Assembly (NCBI GenBank): GCA_003213155.1
Contig: QCNQ01000001.1
Span: forward strand, 1 to 64,000
Length of the DNA stretch: 64,000 bases
Source of the DNA: Pelagibacteraceae bacterium AG-426-G02
Lineage (GTDB): Bacteria; Pseudomonadota; Alphaproteobacteria; Pelagibacterales; Pelagibacteraceae
Reading direction: 5' to 3'
Below, in pieces: positions 9,690 through 18,786 of this stretch. Both the position numbers and the translations under genes were made by a program. The notes under the pieces are model-generated. The model saw nothing but the letters and a program-made list of their open reading frames with translations. It was not told where the DNA came from and made no database searches. Every line of letters begins with the position of its first letter. Positions within the stretch are counted from its first letter, which is position 1.

Positions 9690-10505
9690 ATGATTAAACA
9701 AGCAATTATTCCTTTAGCTGGTTTGGGCACACGTTTACTTCCATTAACCAGTGTATTTCCAAAAGAACTTTTACCTATTAATGGTAAACCAGGAATTGAA
9801 TACATTCTAGATGAGTGCATTGATGCAGGTATTAAAGAGGTTATTTTTATAATTTCAAATAAGAAGAAAATGATAAAGACTTATTTTTATAATGATAATT
9901 TTTATAAAAAGATTATTAAAAAAAAGAAGGATAAAAGAATAAAGGATGAATACAAAAAAATTTTAAAATATAAAAAAATGATAAAATTTGTTTATCAAAA
10001 CAAACCACTTGGCACTGGTGATGCCGTTTTAAAAACAAAAAAATTCATAAAAGATAATTTTTTTTTAATGTTGTTACCAGATGATCTTATTATTAAAAAA
10101 AATTGTTCTAAATCAATGATAAAGATTCATAAAAAATATAATGCGTCTGTAATGGCCAGTATGAATGTTAGAAAAAATAATGTTTCGAGATGGGGAATTT
10201 ATAAGTTAAAAAAAAAAATAAATAAGAATAATTATTTTATCTCAGATGTTATTGAAAAACCTTCTATTAAAAAAGCACCATCTAATAAAGCGGTTATTGG
10301 TAGATATATTTTACCCAGAGAAATTTTTTCAAAATTACTTACACAAAAACCAGGTAAAGGAGGAGAAATACATATTACAGATGCTATCCAAACATTAATT
10401 CAAAATCGTAAAAAATTCATTGCGCATAATTTTTCTGGAAAATATCTTGATTGTGGAAGCATGAGTGGTTACATCAAATCAACTTTAAAGATAGCTCAAT
10501 CATGA
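9690..10505 (+). CDS. galU: UTP--glucose-1-phosphate uridylyltransferase
   Basis: Makes UDP-glucose from UTP and glucose-1-phosphate. The 271 aa product starts with the nucleotidyltransferase signature PLAGLGTRLLPLTSVFPKEL and keeps the NKPLGTGDAVL, LLPDDL and GGEIHITDAIQTL blocks typical of GalU rather than RfbA. Its stop overlaps the ugd start (ATGA), so UDP-glucose production is coupled to its oxidation to UDP-glucuronate by the next gene. Confidence 0.95.
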   Translation: MIKQAIIPLAGLGTRLLPLTSVFPKELLPINGKPGIEYILDECIDAGIKEVIFIISNKKKMIKTYFYNDNFYKKIIKKKKDKRIKDEYKKILKYKKMIKFVYQNKPLGTGDAVLKTKKFIKDNFFLMLLPDDLIIKKNCSKSMIKIHKKYNASVMASMNVRKNNVSRWGIYKLKKKINKNNYFISDVIEKPSIKKAPSNKAVIGRYILPREIFSKLLTQKPGKGGEIHITDAIQTLIQNRKKFIAHNFSGKYLDCGSMSGYIKSTLKIAQS

Positions 10506-11800
10506 AATTGTGTATGATTGGTACTGGTTATGTAGGTTTAGTAAGCGGAGTGTGTTTCGCTGATTTAGGAAATGATGTAATTTGTGTAGATAATAATGTT
10601 GATAAAATAAATTTACTTAAAAGAGGAAAGATTCCAATTTATGAACCTGGTTTATCAGAATTAGTAATAAAAAATTTTAAGAATAAAAAATTAAATTTTT
10701 CTACAGATTTAAAAAAATCAATTAAAGACTCAGACATAATTTTTATTTGTGTTGGTACACCAACTAAAAAAGGCAGTAGTTCAGCAGATTTAAGTCAAAT
10801 TTATAAAGTTTCTAAAGAAATAAGTTCCTCAATTAATAAATTTAAAATTATCATAACAAAATCAACAGTTCCTGTGACGACAGGAGATGAAATTGAAAAA
10901 ATATTATCTAAAAAAAATAGTAAAAAGAAATTTTCTGTTGTTTCAAATCCTGAATTTTTAAGAGAAGGAGAGGCAATAAGAGATTTTGTTTATCCTGATC
11001 GTGTAGTTATAGGAACTAATGATAAAAAAGCAGGTAGAATTTTGAAAAATCTTTATAGCCCACTTATTTCTAAGGGTGCTTCTTATTTACAAACTTCTAG
11101 AAGAGCCGCAGAATTGATTAAATATGCCTCTAATGCTTTTTTGGCAACAAAGATTACTTTTATAAATGAAATAGCTAATTTATGTGAAAAAACTAACATT
11201 AACGTTGAGGATATATCAATAGGTATGGGATTGGATAAAAGAATAGGCAGTCGATTTCTCAGAGCAGGACCTGCTTATGGTGGATCTTGTTTTCCTAAAG
11301 ATACAAAAGCCATTATTACAACAGCAGATAAATTTAAAACAAACTTATCAGTAATAAAATCAGTAATTAAGTCAAATGAAAATAGATCTAAAATTTTATT
11401 AGATAGAATCAATAGAATTTTAAAAAGGAAAATTAAAAATAAAATAATTACCTTTTTAGGAGTTACATTTAAAGCTAATACAGATGATATGAGAGACTCT
11501 TCAAGTTTAAAAATGATACCATGGTTATCAAAAAAAGGAGCAATTATAAAATATTTTGATCCAACTGGTTATAAAACTGAATTTATGAAGTTTAAAAATG
11601 TAATTAATAAAACTTCAATAAAAGATGCTGTTTATGGGACTGATCTTGTTATTATTCATACTGAGTGGAATGATTTTAAATCAATTAATTTTAAAAGTTT
11701 AGTTAAAGGTAAGAAGTTTATGATTTTTGATATGAGAAATATTTATTCTTCATCAAAAATTAAAAGCCAAGGTTTTAAATATTTTAGTGTTGGAAAGTAA
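10502..11800 (+). CDS. ugd: UDP-glucose 6-dehydrogenase
   Basis: NAD-dependent oxidation of UDP-glucose to UDP-glucuronate, a precursor for acidic surface sugars. The start at ATG 10502 (432 aa) puts the Rossmann motif IGTGYVGLVSG at the N terminus; an in-frame ATG at 10451 lies inside galU. The catalytic cysteine is in GPAYGGSCFPKDTKAI and the C-terminal UDP-binding domain includes GVTFKANTDDMRDSSSL. Overlaps galU by 4 bases; convergent with the RidA-family gene, only 3 bases apart. Confidence 0.96.
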   Translation: MKLCMIGTGYVGLVSGVCFADLGNDVICVDNNVDKINLLKRGKIPIYEPGLSELVIKNFKNKKLNFSTDLKKSIKDSDIIFICVGTPTKKGSSSADLSQIYKVSKEISSSINKFKIIITKSTVPVTTGDEIEKILSKKNSKKKFSVVSNPEFLREGEAIRDFVYPDRVVIGTNDKKAGRILKNLYSPLISKGASYLQTSRRAAELIKYASNAFLATKITFINEIANLCEKTNINVEDISIGMGLDKRIGSRFLRAGPAYGGSCFPKDTKAIITTADKFKTNLSVIKSVIKSNENRSKILLDRINRILKRKIKNKIITFLGVTFKANTDDMRDSSSLKMIPWLSKKGAIIKYFDPTGYKTEFMKFKNVINKTSIKDAVYGTDLVIIHTEWNDFKSINFKSLVKGKKFMIFDMRNIYSSSKIKSQGFKYFSVGK

Positions 11801-11803
11801 AAT

Positions 11804-12271
11804 CTAGTTTAACTCAAATATTGCATCTACTTCAACCGAAACGCCTAATGGTAAACTATTTGTGCTTACAGCAGCTCTGGTATGCATACCTGCATCTCCA
11901 AAAATTGAAGCTATCAAATCAGATGCACCATTTATTACTTTAGGTTGATCAATAAAGTCATCTGTTGAATTTACAAATCCTGTTAATTTTACACATGATT
12001 TTATTTTTGATAAATCATTGTCGCACGCTTTTTTAACTTGGGCAATAATACTTAACGCGCATCTCTTAGCAGCATTGTAACCAGCCGTGACATCCAATTC
12101 TTTACCAATTTTCCCTTTAATTAATTCACCATTATCATCAATAGAAATTTGTCCTGATATGAATAACATTTTTCCTGTAATTTTTGTTGCAACATAATTG
12201 CCAACTGGTGCTTTTGCTTCAGGAAGCTTTATATTAAGTTCTTTAATTTTATCTTCAAAGTTCATAATCAA
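11804..12271 (-). CDS. RidA/YjgF family enamine/imine deaminase-like protein
   Basis: RidA proteins hydrolyse reactive enamine/imine intermediates released by PLP enzymes. The 155 aa product has the fold's conserved pieces FISGQISIDDNGELIKGKIG and the arginine motif THTRAAVSTNSLPLGVSVEV (here M-H-T-R-A-A-V). It is longer than canonical RidA (about 128 aa) and resembles the longer subfamily with an N-terminal ELNIKLPEAKAPVGNYV segment; substrate unknown. An alternative start lies at 12265. Begins directly after the small secreted gene, probably the last gene of the ruvX-to-ridA operon. Confidence 0.88.
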   Translation of the reverse strand: MIMNFEDKIKELNIKLPEAKAPVGNYVATKITGKMLFISGQISIDDNGELIKGKIGKELDVTAGYNAAKRCALSIIAQVKKACDNDLSKIKSCVKLTGFVNSTDDFIDQPKVINGASDLIASIFGDAGMHTRAAVSTNSLPLGVSVEVDAIFELN

Positions 12272-12523
12272 TTAATTTTTTTTAATTTTAGTTGTAACTT
12301 TATTAAATATTTTTTTTGTACCTTCTTTAATTTGATTTGTTTTTTTAATAGACCCTTCTTTAACTTGATCTTTCTTTTTGACAGCACCTTCTTTAATATT
12401 TTTGGCTGTACATGCTAAATACTCCTTCGAAAGTTTTTTCATCCCAGAGCATTTATGTTCATCAGCAATTAGAATATTTGTGGAAAATAAATAAAATATT
12501 GAAATTATAAATATTTTTTTCAT
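12272..12523 (-). CDS. Small secreted protein with KEG-rich repeats, function unknown
   Basis: Not recognised as a named family. The 83 aa product has a signal peptide (MKKIFIISIFYLFSTNILIA, then DEHKC), two cysteines in the mature part, and a short repeated pattern KEGAVKKKDQV, KEGSIKKTNQI, KEGTKKIFNKV, an 11-residue repeat that would form a basic amphipathic helix. It overlaps the end of topA by 4 bases and touches the next gene, so it is made from the topA transcript. Probably periplasmic. Confidence 0.7.
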   Translation of the reverse strand: MKKIFIISIFYLFSTNILIADEHKCSGMKKLSKEYLACTAKNIKEGAVKKKDQVKEGSIKKTNQIKEGTKKIFNKVTTKIKKN

Positions 12524-15105
12524 TTTTTTTTCTTACCTTTTGATTTTTTACTCTTATCGTATTCTTTTCTTTTCTCAATCAATATTAAAGCTTCTTCCAT
12601 CGTTAATTCAGTGGGATCTTTTTCCTCAGGAATAGTTGCATTGAGTGATTTATATTTTATATATGGTCCATACTGACCTTTCATGACTCTAACAGGTTTT
12701 TTATCCTCGGGATGTTCTCCCAAATCTTTAATCATAGAAGAGGACATTCGACCAGGTTTAGCCTCAGCTATTAATGTTATTGCTCTATTTAAACCTATAG
12801 AAAATATTTCCTCTACATTTTCTATTCTTGCTGATTTATTTTCACATTTTAAGTAAGGACCAAATCTTCCAACATTTAGTGTAATCTCTTTTTGATTATC
12901 TGGATTTATTCCTAAAGATTTAGGTAGCGAGCATAAAAATTGAGCTTTTTCCAAATTAACACTTTCTAATTCTAATCCTTTTGGTATTGAAACATTTTTT
13001 AAAAGTTCATTAACATCTGACTTTAATTTTTTATTTTTTTTCTTTTTCTTACTAATTTTTTCAACTTCTATATCAGATGGGATTTTCTCGTATTGAAGGT
13101 AAGGGCCAAATCTACCATTTTTCAAATATATATCATTTCCATTTTCATGTTTTCCTATAAATTTTGGTTCAGCTAATTGTGCTTGAGCAGCAGCTTTTGC
13201 TTTAGATAAGGGTCTTGTAAATTTACATTCTGGATAATTTGAACACCCTATAAAAGCGCCACCTCTGAAACTATTCTTTAAACTAAGTGTTCCAGAACTA
13301 CATAATTGACATTTTCTTACTACTTTACCCTCATTATCCTTATCAAAAATTAATTCACCTAGACTATCATTGAGTAAATCCAACACTTCTCTAGTTCTTT
13401 TTTCTTTCACTTCCAAAACATTATTATTGAAGTCTTTCCAAAAAAGTTCCAAAACTTTAATCCAACTTTCTTTGCCAGTAGTGATCTCATCAAGTTGATC
13501 TTCTAATCCTGCTGTAAAGTTGTAATCTACATATTTTGAGAATAATTTTTCTAAAAAGGCTGAAATTAATTTACCTCTATCTGTAGGAAAAAATCTTTTA
13601 TTCAATATCTCTGCATAACCTCGATTGGCAATAGTAGAAATAATACTTGCATACGTAGAAGGCCTCCCGATACCAAGCTCCTCAAGCTTTTTAACTAAAC
13701 TAGCTTCGGAATATCTTGGTGGTGGTTGTGTATAATGCTGTTCATCTATTAGCGCCTCAATATTAATAGGTCCTTTAGACACAGCAGGTAAAATATTTTC
13801 ATCATCATCTTTACCTTGATTATTATAAATCTTTAAGAAACCATCAAATTTTAAAACTGATCCACTGGCTTTACAAATTGTATCATTATTATCTGACGTT
13901 ATGGTGATAGTATTTCTATCAAATTTGGCTGACTCCATCTGAGAAGATAAAGCTCTACTCCAGATAAGATCATAAAGTTTATTTTGATCTGTGCTTAGAT
14001 ATTTTTTAACACTTTCAGGAGTTCTAATAATATCAGTAGGTCTGATGGCTTCGTGAGCTTCTTGCGCATTTTTAGCTTTTTTGCCAGAATAATTCAAAAC
14101 ATCTTTAGGCAAGTATTCATTACCAATTTCTTTTTGGATAAAGTTTCTGAAACTTGTAATAGCATCTTTAGATAAATTAGTTCCATCAGTTCTCATATAA
14201 GTAATTAAGCCAATTGTTTCACCTTCTATTTCTATACCTTGATAAAGTTTTTGGGCAATTTGCATTGTTCTAGATGCACCAAAACCTAGTCGACTCGATG
14301 CGGTTTGTTGAAGAGTTGAAGTTGTAAATGGTCCAGACGGATTACGATTTACTATTTTGCTAGAAATATCAGTTATACTAAATTTTTTTTTATTAATACT
14401 TGATATGGCTTTATCTATTTCTTCTTTATTTCTAAATGAAAATTTTTCAATTTTATTGTTGTCAAGTTGACTAATACTAGCAGTGAAATTTTGATTTGCA
14501 GTATCAGCAAATTTAATACTTAAAGTCCAAAATTCCTCAGGTTTAAAAGACTCAATTGCATGTTCTCTCTCAGTAATTAATTTTAAAGCAACAGATTGAA
14601 CTCTTCCTGCAGATTTTGAACCTGGAAGTTTCGTCCAGAGGATTGGGGATATATTAAAACCAACCAAGTAGTCCAAGGCTCTTCTAGCCATATACGCATC
14701 GACTAGTAATGGTTCAATTTGCCTAGGATTTTCAATTCCTTGAATAACAGCTTTTTTGGTTATTTCATTAAATACAACTCGTTCAATTTCTTTATCTTTT
14801 AAAAGTTTTTTTTCATTCAAATATTCTTTGACATGCCAAGCAATTGCCTCACCTTCACGATCAGGGTCAGTTGCTAATATAATTTTAGATGAGTCTTTAG
14901 CTGCATCAGTTATTTCTTTTAAATATTTTTTTGAAAAACTATCAACTTCCCATTCCATTTTAAAATCTTGATCTGGATTGACAGAACCATTTTTTGACGG
15001 CAAATCCCTTATATGACCATAACTTGCTAAAACTTTATAATTATCACCTAGGTATTTGTTAATAGTTTTTGCTTTAGCAGGACTTTCTACAATGACCAAA
15101 TTCAT
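12520..15105 (-). CDS. topA: DNA topoisomerase I
   Basis: Type IA topoisomerase that relaxes negative supercoils. The 861 aa product has the TOPRIM domain (VIVESPAKAKTINKYLG at the N terminus and ATDPDREGEAIAWHV), the catalytic tyrosine at Y303 in GLITYMRTDG, and after about residue 590 a four-cysteine zinc ribbon (C-x2-C, then C-x4-C) followed by three Trp/Gly-poor repeats of the form GRFGPYLQYE, the alphaproteobacterial tail. Ends in a poly-lysine run. Full length; downstream of plsY by 36 bases. Confidence 0.97.
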   Translation of the reverse strand: MNLVIVESPAKAKTINKYLGDNYKVLASYGHIRDLPSKNGSVNPDQDFKMEWEVDSFSKKYLKEITDAAKDSSKIILATDPDREGEAIAWHVKEYLNEKKLLKDKEIERVVFNEITKKAVIQGIENPRQIEPLLVDAYMARRALDYLVGFNISPILWTKLPGSKSAGRVQSVALKLITEREHAIESFKPEEFWTLSIKFADTANQNFTASISQLDNNKIEKFSFRNKEEIDKAISSINKKKFSITDISSKIVNRNPSGPFTTSTLQQTASSRLGFGASRTMQIAQKLYQGIEIEGETIGLITYMRTDGTNLSKDAITSFRNFIQKEIGNEYLPKDVLNYSGKKAKNAQEAHEAIRPTDIIRTPESVKKYLSTDQNKLYDLIWSRALSSQMESAKFDRNTITITSDNNDTICKASGSVLKFDGFLKIYNNQGKDDDENILPAVSKGPINIEALIDEQHYTQPPPRYSEASLVKKLEELGIGRPSTYASIISTIANRGYAEILNKRFFPTDRGKLISAFLEKLFSKYVDYNFTAGLEDQLDEITTGKESWIKVLELFWKDFNNNVLEVKEKRTREVLDLLNDSLGELIFDKDNEGKVVRKCQLCSSGTLSLKNSFRGGAFIGCSNYPECKFTRPLSKAKAAAQAQLAEPKFIGKHENGNDIYLKNGRFGPYLQYEKIPSDIEVEKISKKKKKNKKLKSDVNELLKNVSIPKGLELESVNLEKAQFLCSLPKSLGINPDNQKEITLNVGRFGPYLKCENKSARIENVEEIFSIGLNRAITLIAEAKPGRMSSSMIKDLGEHPEDKKPVRVMKGQYGPYIKYKSLNATIPEEKDPTELTMEEALILIEKRKEYDKSKKSKGKKKK

Positions 15106-15141
15106 AAACTACAAACTACCCAAAAGCTTTAGATAGTCAAT

Positions 15142-15720
15142 TTAATAAATTTTTGTCTTAGTTTCTTCTTTATTTATCAATCTTTTAATATTTTCTCTGT
15201 GAGTAAAAAAAATCAAGATAAACATGATCGTAAAAAAAATTGCCTGATTAAGCTGAGTGGAAATTAATAGGTAGATTGGAATAGATATTGAAGCTACTAA
15301 AGATGATAGTGATGAAAATTTTGAAATAAAAAAAGTTATAAACCAACATATAGAAAATATAATTCCAAAATATAAATTTATAGCAAATAAAATACCAACA
15401 TAGGTAGCAACACCTTTGCCACCTTTAAACTTAAGCCAAATTGGAAATACATGACCTAAAAAGGCACATAAAGATGCAATATATAAAAAATCTTGGTAGA
15501 AAATTTTTACATAAACAACTGGAATAATTGCTTTTAAAATATCAAATGCTAACGTGAAATAACCAATACTTTTGTTACCAGTTCTTAAAACATTAGTAGC
15601 TCCAATATTACCAGATCCGATTTCCCTTATATCTTTTTTTAAAAATATCTTTGTAAGTATATATCCAAAAGGTATCGAGCCCATGAGGTAGGAAATGATA
15701 CCTATCAAAAAAATATCCAT
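15142..15720 (-). CDS. plsY: Glycerol-3-phosphate acyltransferase PlsY
   Basis: Inner-membrane enzyme that transfers an acyl group from acyl-phosphate to glycerol-3-phosphate, the first step of phospholipid synthesis. The 192 aa product has about five membrane segments and the family motifs GSIPFGYI, REIGSGNIGATNVLRTGN and KFKGGKGVATYVG. Its partner plsX, which supplies acyl-phosphate, is at 53.2 kb in the same window. One base separates it from the dihydroorotase-like gene. Confidence 0.96.
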   Translation of the reverse strand: MDIFLIGIISYLMGSIPFGYILTKIFLKKDIREIGSGNIGATNVLRTGNKSIGYFTLAFDILKAIIPVVYVKIFYQDFLYIASLCAFLGHVFPIWLKFKGGKGVATYVGILFAINLYFGIIFSICWFITFFISKFSSLSSLVASISIPIYLLISTQLNQAIFFTIMFILIFFTHRENIKRLINKEETKTKIY

Positions 15721-15721
15721 A

Positions 15722-17008
15722 CTAAAGCTTAAATAATTCTTTTCCTTTTACAAATGTATTCGTGACCTTACCTTGGAGTTTTTTGTCTTCAATTGAGGTA
15801 TTTTTTGATTTTGAAACCAATTTTTCTTTTTTTACAATCCATGGTTTACTTATATCTACAACACAAAAATCTGCATCATTACCAATGGAGAGGTTGCCTT
15901 TATCTATTTTAAGAATTTTTGCAGGATTTGAAGTAAGCGCTTTAATTAATGTTTCTAATTTTAAAGATCCATTATGATATAACTCTAAACTTAAAGATAA
16001 TAGAGTTTCTATACCTGACGCCCCTGTCGCAGCTTGAGAAAATGTTAATCTCTTTGACTCTTCATCTTCAGGTTTGTGATCTGAAACAATCACATCTATT
16101 AATCCATCCTTTAATCCTTCCACTAAAGCAATTCTATCTTCCTCACGCCTCAATGGTGGAGATAATTTTAAAAAAGTTCTAAAATCACCTATATCATTTT
16201 CATTCAAAGAGAGATTATTTATCGAAACACCGGATGTGAATTTTACGATTTCTTTCCTATATTTGATTACTTCAATAGATTTTTGCGACGATAATTGAGA
16301 AATATGATATCTGCATTTTACTTTTTCAAGTAAAGTAAGATCTCTTTCAATCAAAATTCTTTCTGCGATCTCAGGAATACCTGACAATCCTAATTTAGAT
16401 GCGATAATGCCTGAATTTATCATCCCATTTTTTGCAAGTTCATAATCTTCTGCATGTTGCATTATTAAACAGCCAATATCTTTTGCAGAATTCATTATCC
16501 GAGACATTAGTCTGGGATTTTGAATAGTTTTAATGCCATCAGTAAATGCTATTATACCTTTACTTTGGAGAAGACCAAATTCTGTCATATTGTTTCCTTC
16601 AATATTTTTTGTAAGTGATGCACACGGAAAAATGTTTATTCGAGATTTATCTCTTCCTCTTCTTTTTAAAAAATCGACTATAGATACGTTGTCTATTATC
16701 GGATCAGTATTTGGCATTGTTACCACAGAAGTTACGCCACCAGCTAAAGCAGCATTACTTAAGGTTCTAAAATTTTCTTTATATTCATAGCCTGGTTCAC
16801 CAACAAATACTCTCATGTCAACTAAACCTGGAAATATATATTTTCCTTTTAAATCAATTGGTTTTTCTCTTGAAGGAAGATTATTTGTATTCACTTTTTT
16901 TCCTACGGCTTCTATCTTACCTTCTTCAGAGATTATAAGACCACCTGTTTCGTTAATTGAATTGTGTGGGTCAATAATATTAGCGTTTATAAAATATTGT
17001 TTTTTCAT
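15722..17008 (-). CDS. Dihydroorotase homologue lacking the HxH metal ligands (PyrC-like/PyrX)
   Basis: Amidohydrolase-fold protein of 428 aa beside pyrB. Catalytic type I dihydroorotases carry D-x-H-x-H before the REPG motif; here the same place reads GLVDMRVFVGEPG, with R66 and F68 where both zinc-binding histidines should be. Other landmarks remain (MQHAEDYE, CRYHISQLSS, VSDHKPEDE). Homologues of this kind next to pyrB are known as non-catalytic partners of aspartate transcarbamoylase; I infer that role here. A catalytic dihydroorotase should be elsewhere in the genome. Confidence 0.88.
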   Translation of the reverse strand: MKKQYFINANIIDPHNSINETGGLIISEEGKIEAVGKKVNTNNLPSREKPIDLKGKYIFPGLVDMRVFVGEPGYEYKENFRTLSNAALAGGVTSVVTMPNTDPIIDNVSIVDFLKRRGRDKSRINIFPCASLTKNIEGNNMTEFGLLQSKGIIAFTDGIKTIQNPRLMSRIMNSAKDIGCLIMQHAEDYELAKNGMINSGIIASKLGLSGIPEIAERILIERDLTLLEKVKCRYHISQLSSQKSIEVIKYRKEIVKFTSGVSINNLSLNENDIGDFRTFLKLSPPLRREEDRIALVEGLKDGLIDVIVSDHKPEDEESKRLTFSQAATGASGIETLLSLSLELYHNGSLKLETLIKALTSNPAKILKIDKGNLSIGNDADFCVVDISKPWIVKKEKLVSKSKNTSIEDKKLQGKVTNTFVKGKELFKL

Positions 17009-17950
17009 TTAAGTACAAAAAATCTTTAAACAGGCCATTCTTACTGCAACTCCTAGTTCTACTTGTTCTTTAATTACGCTTTTATTGATATCATCAGCTA
17101 AATTAGTATCTATCTCAATACCTCTATTCATTGGACCTGGATGCATGATTAATGCGTCAGCTTTTGCATGTTCTAATTTATCTGGTGTAAGACCATAATA
17201 TTCATAATATTCTCTGTTAGATGAGAGATAAGAACTTGTCATTCTTTCATTTTGTAATCTTAACATCATTACAATATCACAATCTTTTAATCCTTTTTTC
17301 ATATCGGTGAATGTATTAACACCAAATTTTTCTATTTCCTTTGGCATCAAGTTTGTGGGAGCAATTATATTTACTTCTGCTCCTAACATATTCAGTAAAT
17401 AAATATTGGATCTTGCAACTCTTGAATGCAAGATATCCCCACAGATGGCAATTCTTAAACCTTCAATTTTTTTTTTTCGATTTATAATTGTCAGAGCATC
17501 TAATAAAGCTTGAGTAGGGTGCTCTCTTCTTCCATCTCCAGCATTTAAAACCGCACAATTAACTTTTTGAGAAAGTAGATTACATGCGCCAGAGTCTTGG
17601 TGTCTTATTACAATAATGTCAGGATGCATAGCATTTAGTGTCATTGCTGTATCAATAAGAGTTTCACCTTTTTTAATTGCAGAATTACTTATATTCATTG
17701 ACATCACGTCAGCTCCAAGTCTTTTTCCTGCTAATTCAAATGAACTTTGAGTTCTTGTTGAGGGTTCAAAAAATAAATTAATCTGTGTTTTTCCTCTTAG
17801 TGCATCAATTTTTTTATTTTTACTTTGGTTTACTTTTATAAAATCATGAGCTTCATCAAGTATTAGATTAACATCATTTATAGATAAATCTTGAATACCT
17901 AACAGATGTTTTTGAGAAATTTTAATAGCTTTATTTGTTTTAATTGCCAT
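17009..17950 (-). CDS. pyrB: Aspartate carbamoyltransferase catalytic chain
   Basis: Carbamoyl phosphate plus aspartate to carbamoyl-aspartate, the committed step of pyrimidine synthesis. I choose ATG 17950 (313 aa, beginning [13 protein letters not shown]), because the upstream extension to 17989 has no family similarity. The carbamoyl-phosphate site [20 protein letters not shown] and the aspartate loop ([10 protein letters not shown]) are intact. No pyrI regulatory gene is adjacent; instead the non-catalytic dihydroorotase homologue follows immediately and may be its structural partner. Confidence 0.96.
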   Translation of the reverse strand: MAIKTNKAIKISQKHLLGIQDLSINDVNLILDEAHDFIKVNQSKNKKIDALRGKTQINLFFEPSTRTQSSFELAGKRLGADVMSMNISNSAIKKGETLIDTAMTLNAMHPDIIVIRHQDSGACNLLSQKVNCAVLNAGDGRREHPTQALLDALTIINRKKKIEGLRIAICGDILHSRVARSNIYLLNMLGAEVNIIAPTNLMPKEIEKFGVNTFTDMKKGLKDCDIVMMLRLQNERMTSSYLSSNREYYEYYGLTPDKLEHAKADALIMHPGPMNRGIEIDTNLADDINKSVIKEQVELGVAVRMACLKIFCT

Positions 17951-17992
17951 TAAAACCAACTCTATAGCTATAAAGTTGTATAATAGCAAGTA

Positions 17993-18448
17993 TTAATTGT
18001 TCAAAAAATCTATTGCTCCTTGCAATATAAAAGCAGCAGCATTTTCATCAATTTTTTTTTCTCTTTTACTCACATTAACATCTAATTGACTGGAAAGATT
18101 AAATGCACCAACAGTTGATAGTCTCTCATCCCATAAACAAACTGGAATATCAATGTTCTTTTCAATATACGTAGAAACATCTTTTGCTGATTGAGAAGAT
18201 TTGCCAGAAGAGCCATCCATATTTAAGGGGTTTCCTATTATGACTCCCTTTATGTTGTTTTCGAAGATTATTGATTTAAGTTGATCTACAAGGTACTGAG
18301 ATGATTTTTTTTCTATAGTTATAAAGGGTGTGGCAATTAATTGTTTTTCGTCACAAATTGAAACTCCTATTCGTTTTGAACCAAGGTCTAAGCCTATCAA
18401 TCTGCACTTATCTAAGTGATTTTTTTTAAATTCCTCTAATGTGATCAT
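17993..18448 (-). CDS. ruvX: Putative pre-16S rRNA nuclease YqgF/RuvX
   Basis: RNase H-fold protein implicated in 16S rRNA 5'-end maturation. The 151 aa product begins its fold with RLIGLDLGSKRIGVSICD (first acidic residue), then GVIIGNPLNMDGSSG and LWDERLSTVGA, and ends with a conserved ENAAAFILQGAIDFL helix. First gene of the minus-strand run ruvX-pyrB-pyrC-like-plsY-topA; divergent from gatC with 50 bases between. Confidence 0.93.
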   Translation of the reverse strand: MITLEEFKKNHLDKCRLIGLDLGSKRIGVSICDEKQLIATPFITIEKKSSQYLVDQLKSIIFENNIKGVIIGNPLNMDGSSGKSSQSAKDVSTYIEKNIDIPVCLWDERLSTVGAFNLSSQLDVNVSKREKKIDENAAAFILQGAIDFLNN

Positions 18449-18498
18449 ATTGTATATTTTTAACTTAAATGATAGTTTGCGTCATACCTAAATAGCAT

Positions 18499-18786
18499 AT
18501 GAGTATAGATCTTAAAACAATAAAACACATATCTAAATTATCAAGAATTTCTGTTGATGAAAAAAGGGCAGAAAAATTAGCTGATGATTTGAATTCAATT
18601 TTTGAATTTATTGAAAAGCTCAATGAATTAAAAACAGATGATGTAAAGCCACTAACATCAATAGCCGAAACAACTTTAAAGTTCAGATCTGATGAGATCA
18701 AAAGTAAAAATATTAGAGAACAAATAATTAAAAATTCTCCTGAAGATAATGAGGATTATTTTGTTGTACCAAAGGTAATTGAATAA
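18499..18786 (+). CDS. gatC: Asp-tRNA(Asn)/Glu-tRNA(Gln) amidotransferase subunit C
   Basis: Small stabilising subunit of GatCAB, which amidates mischarged Glu-tRNA(Gln) or Asp-tRNA(Asn). The 95 aa product shows the typical start (KTIKHISKLSRISVDEKRAE), the LNSIFEFIEKLNELKTDDVKPL helix-loop and a C-terminal DYFVVPKVIE. Its stop overlaps the gatA start by one base. All three subunits are contiguous here, which suggests this lineage lacks a direct route to at least one of Gln-tRNA or Asn-tRNA. Confidence 0.96.
   Translation: MSIDLKTIKHISKLSRISVDEKRAEKLADDLNSIFEFIEKLNELKTDDVKPLTSIAETTLKFRSDEIKSKNIREQIIKNSPEDNEDYFVVPKVIE

Noticed and set aside
9656-9820. A longer panC reading frame starting at 9820.
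   Set aside because: The extra 55 residues lie antisense to the conserved galU N terminus and lack similarity to pantothenate synthetase.
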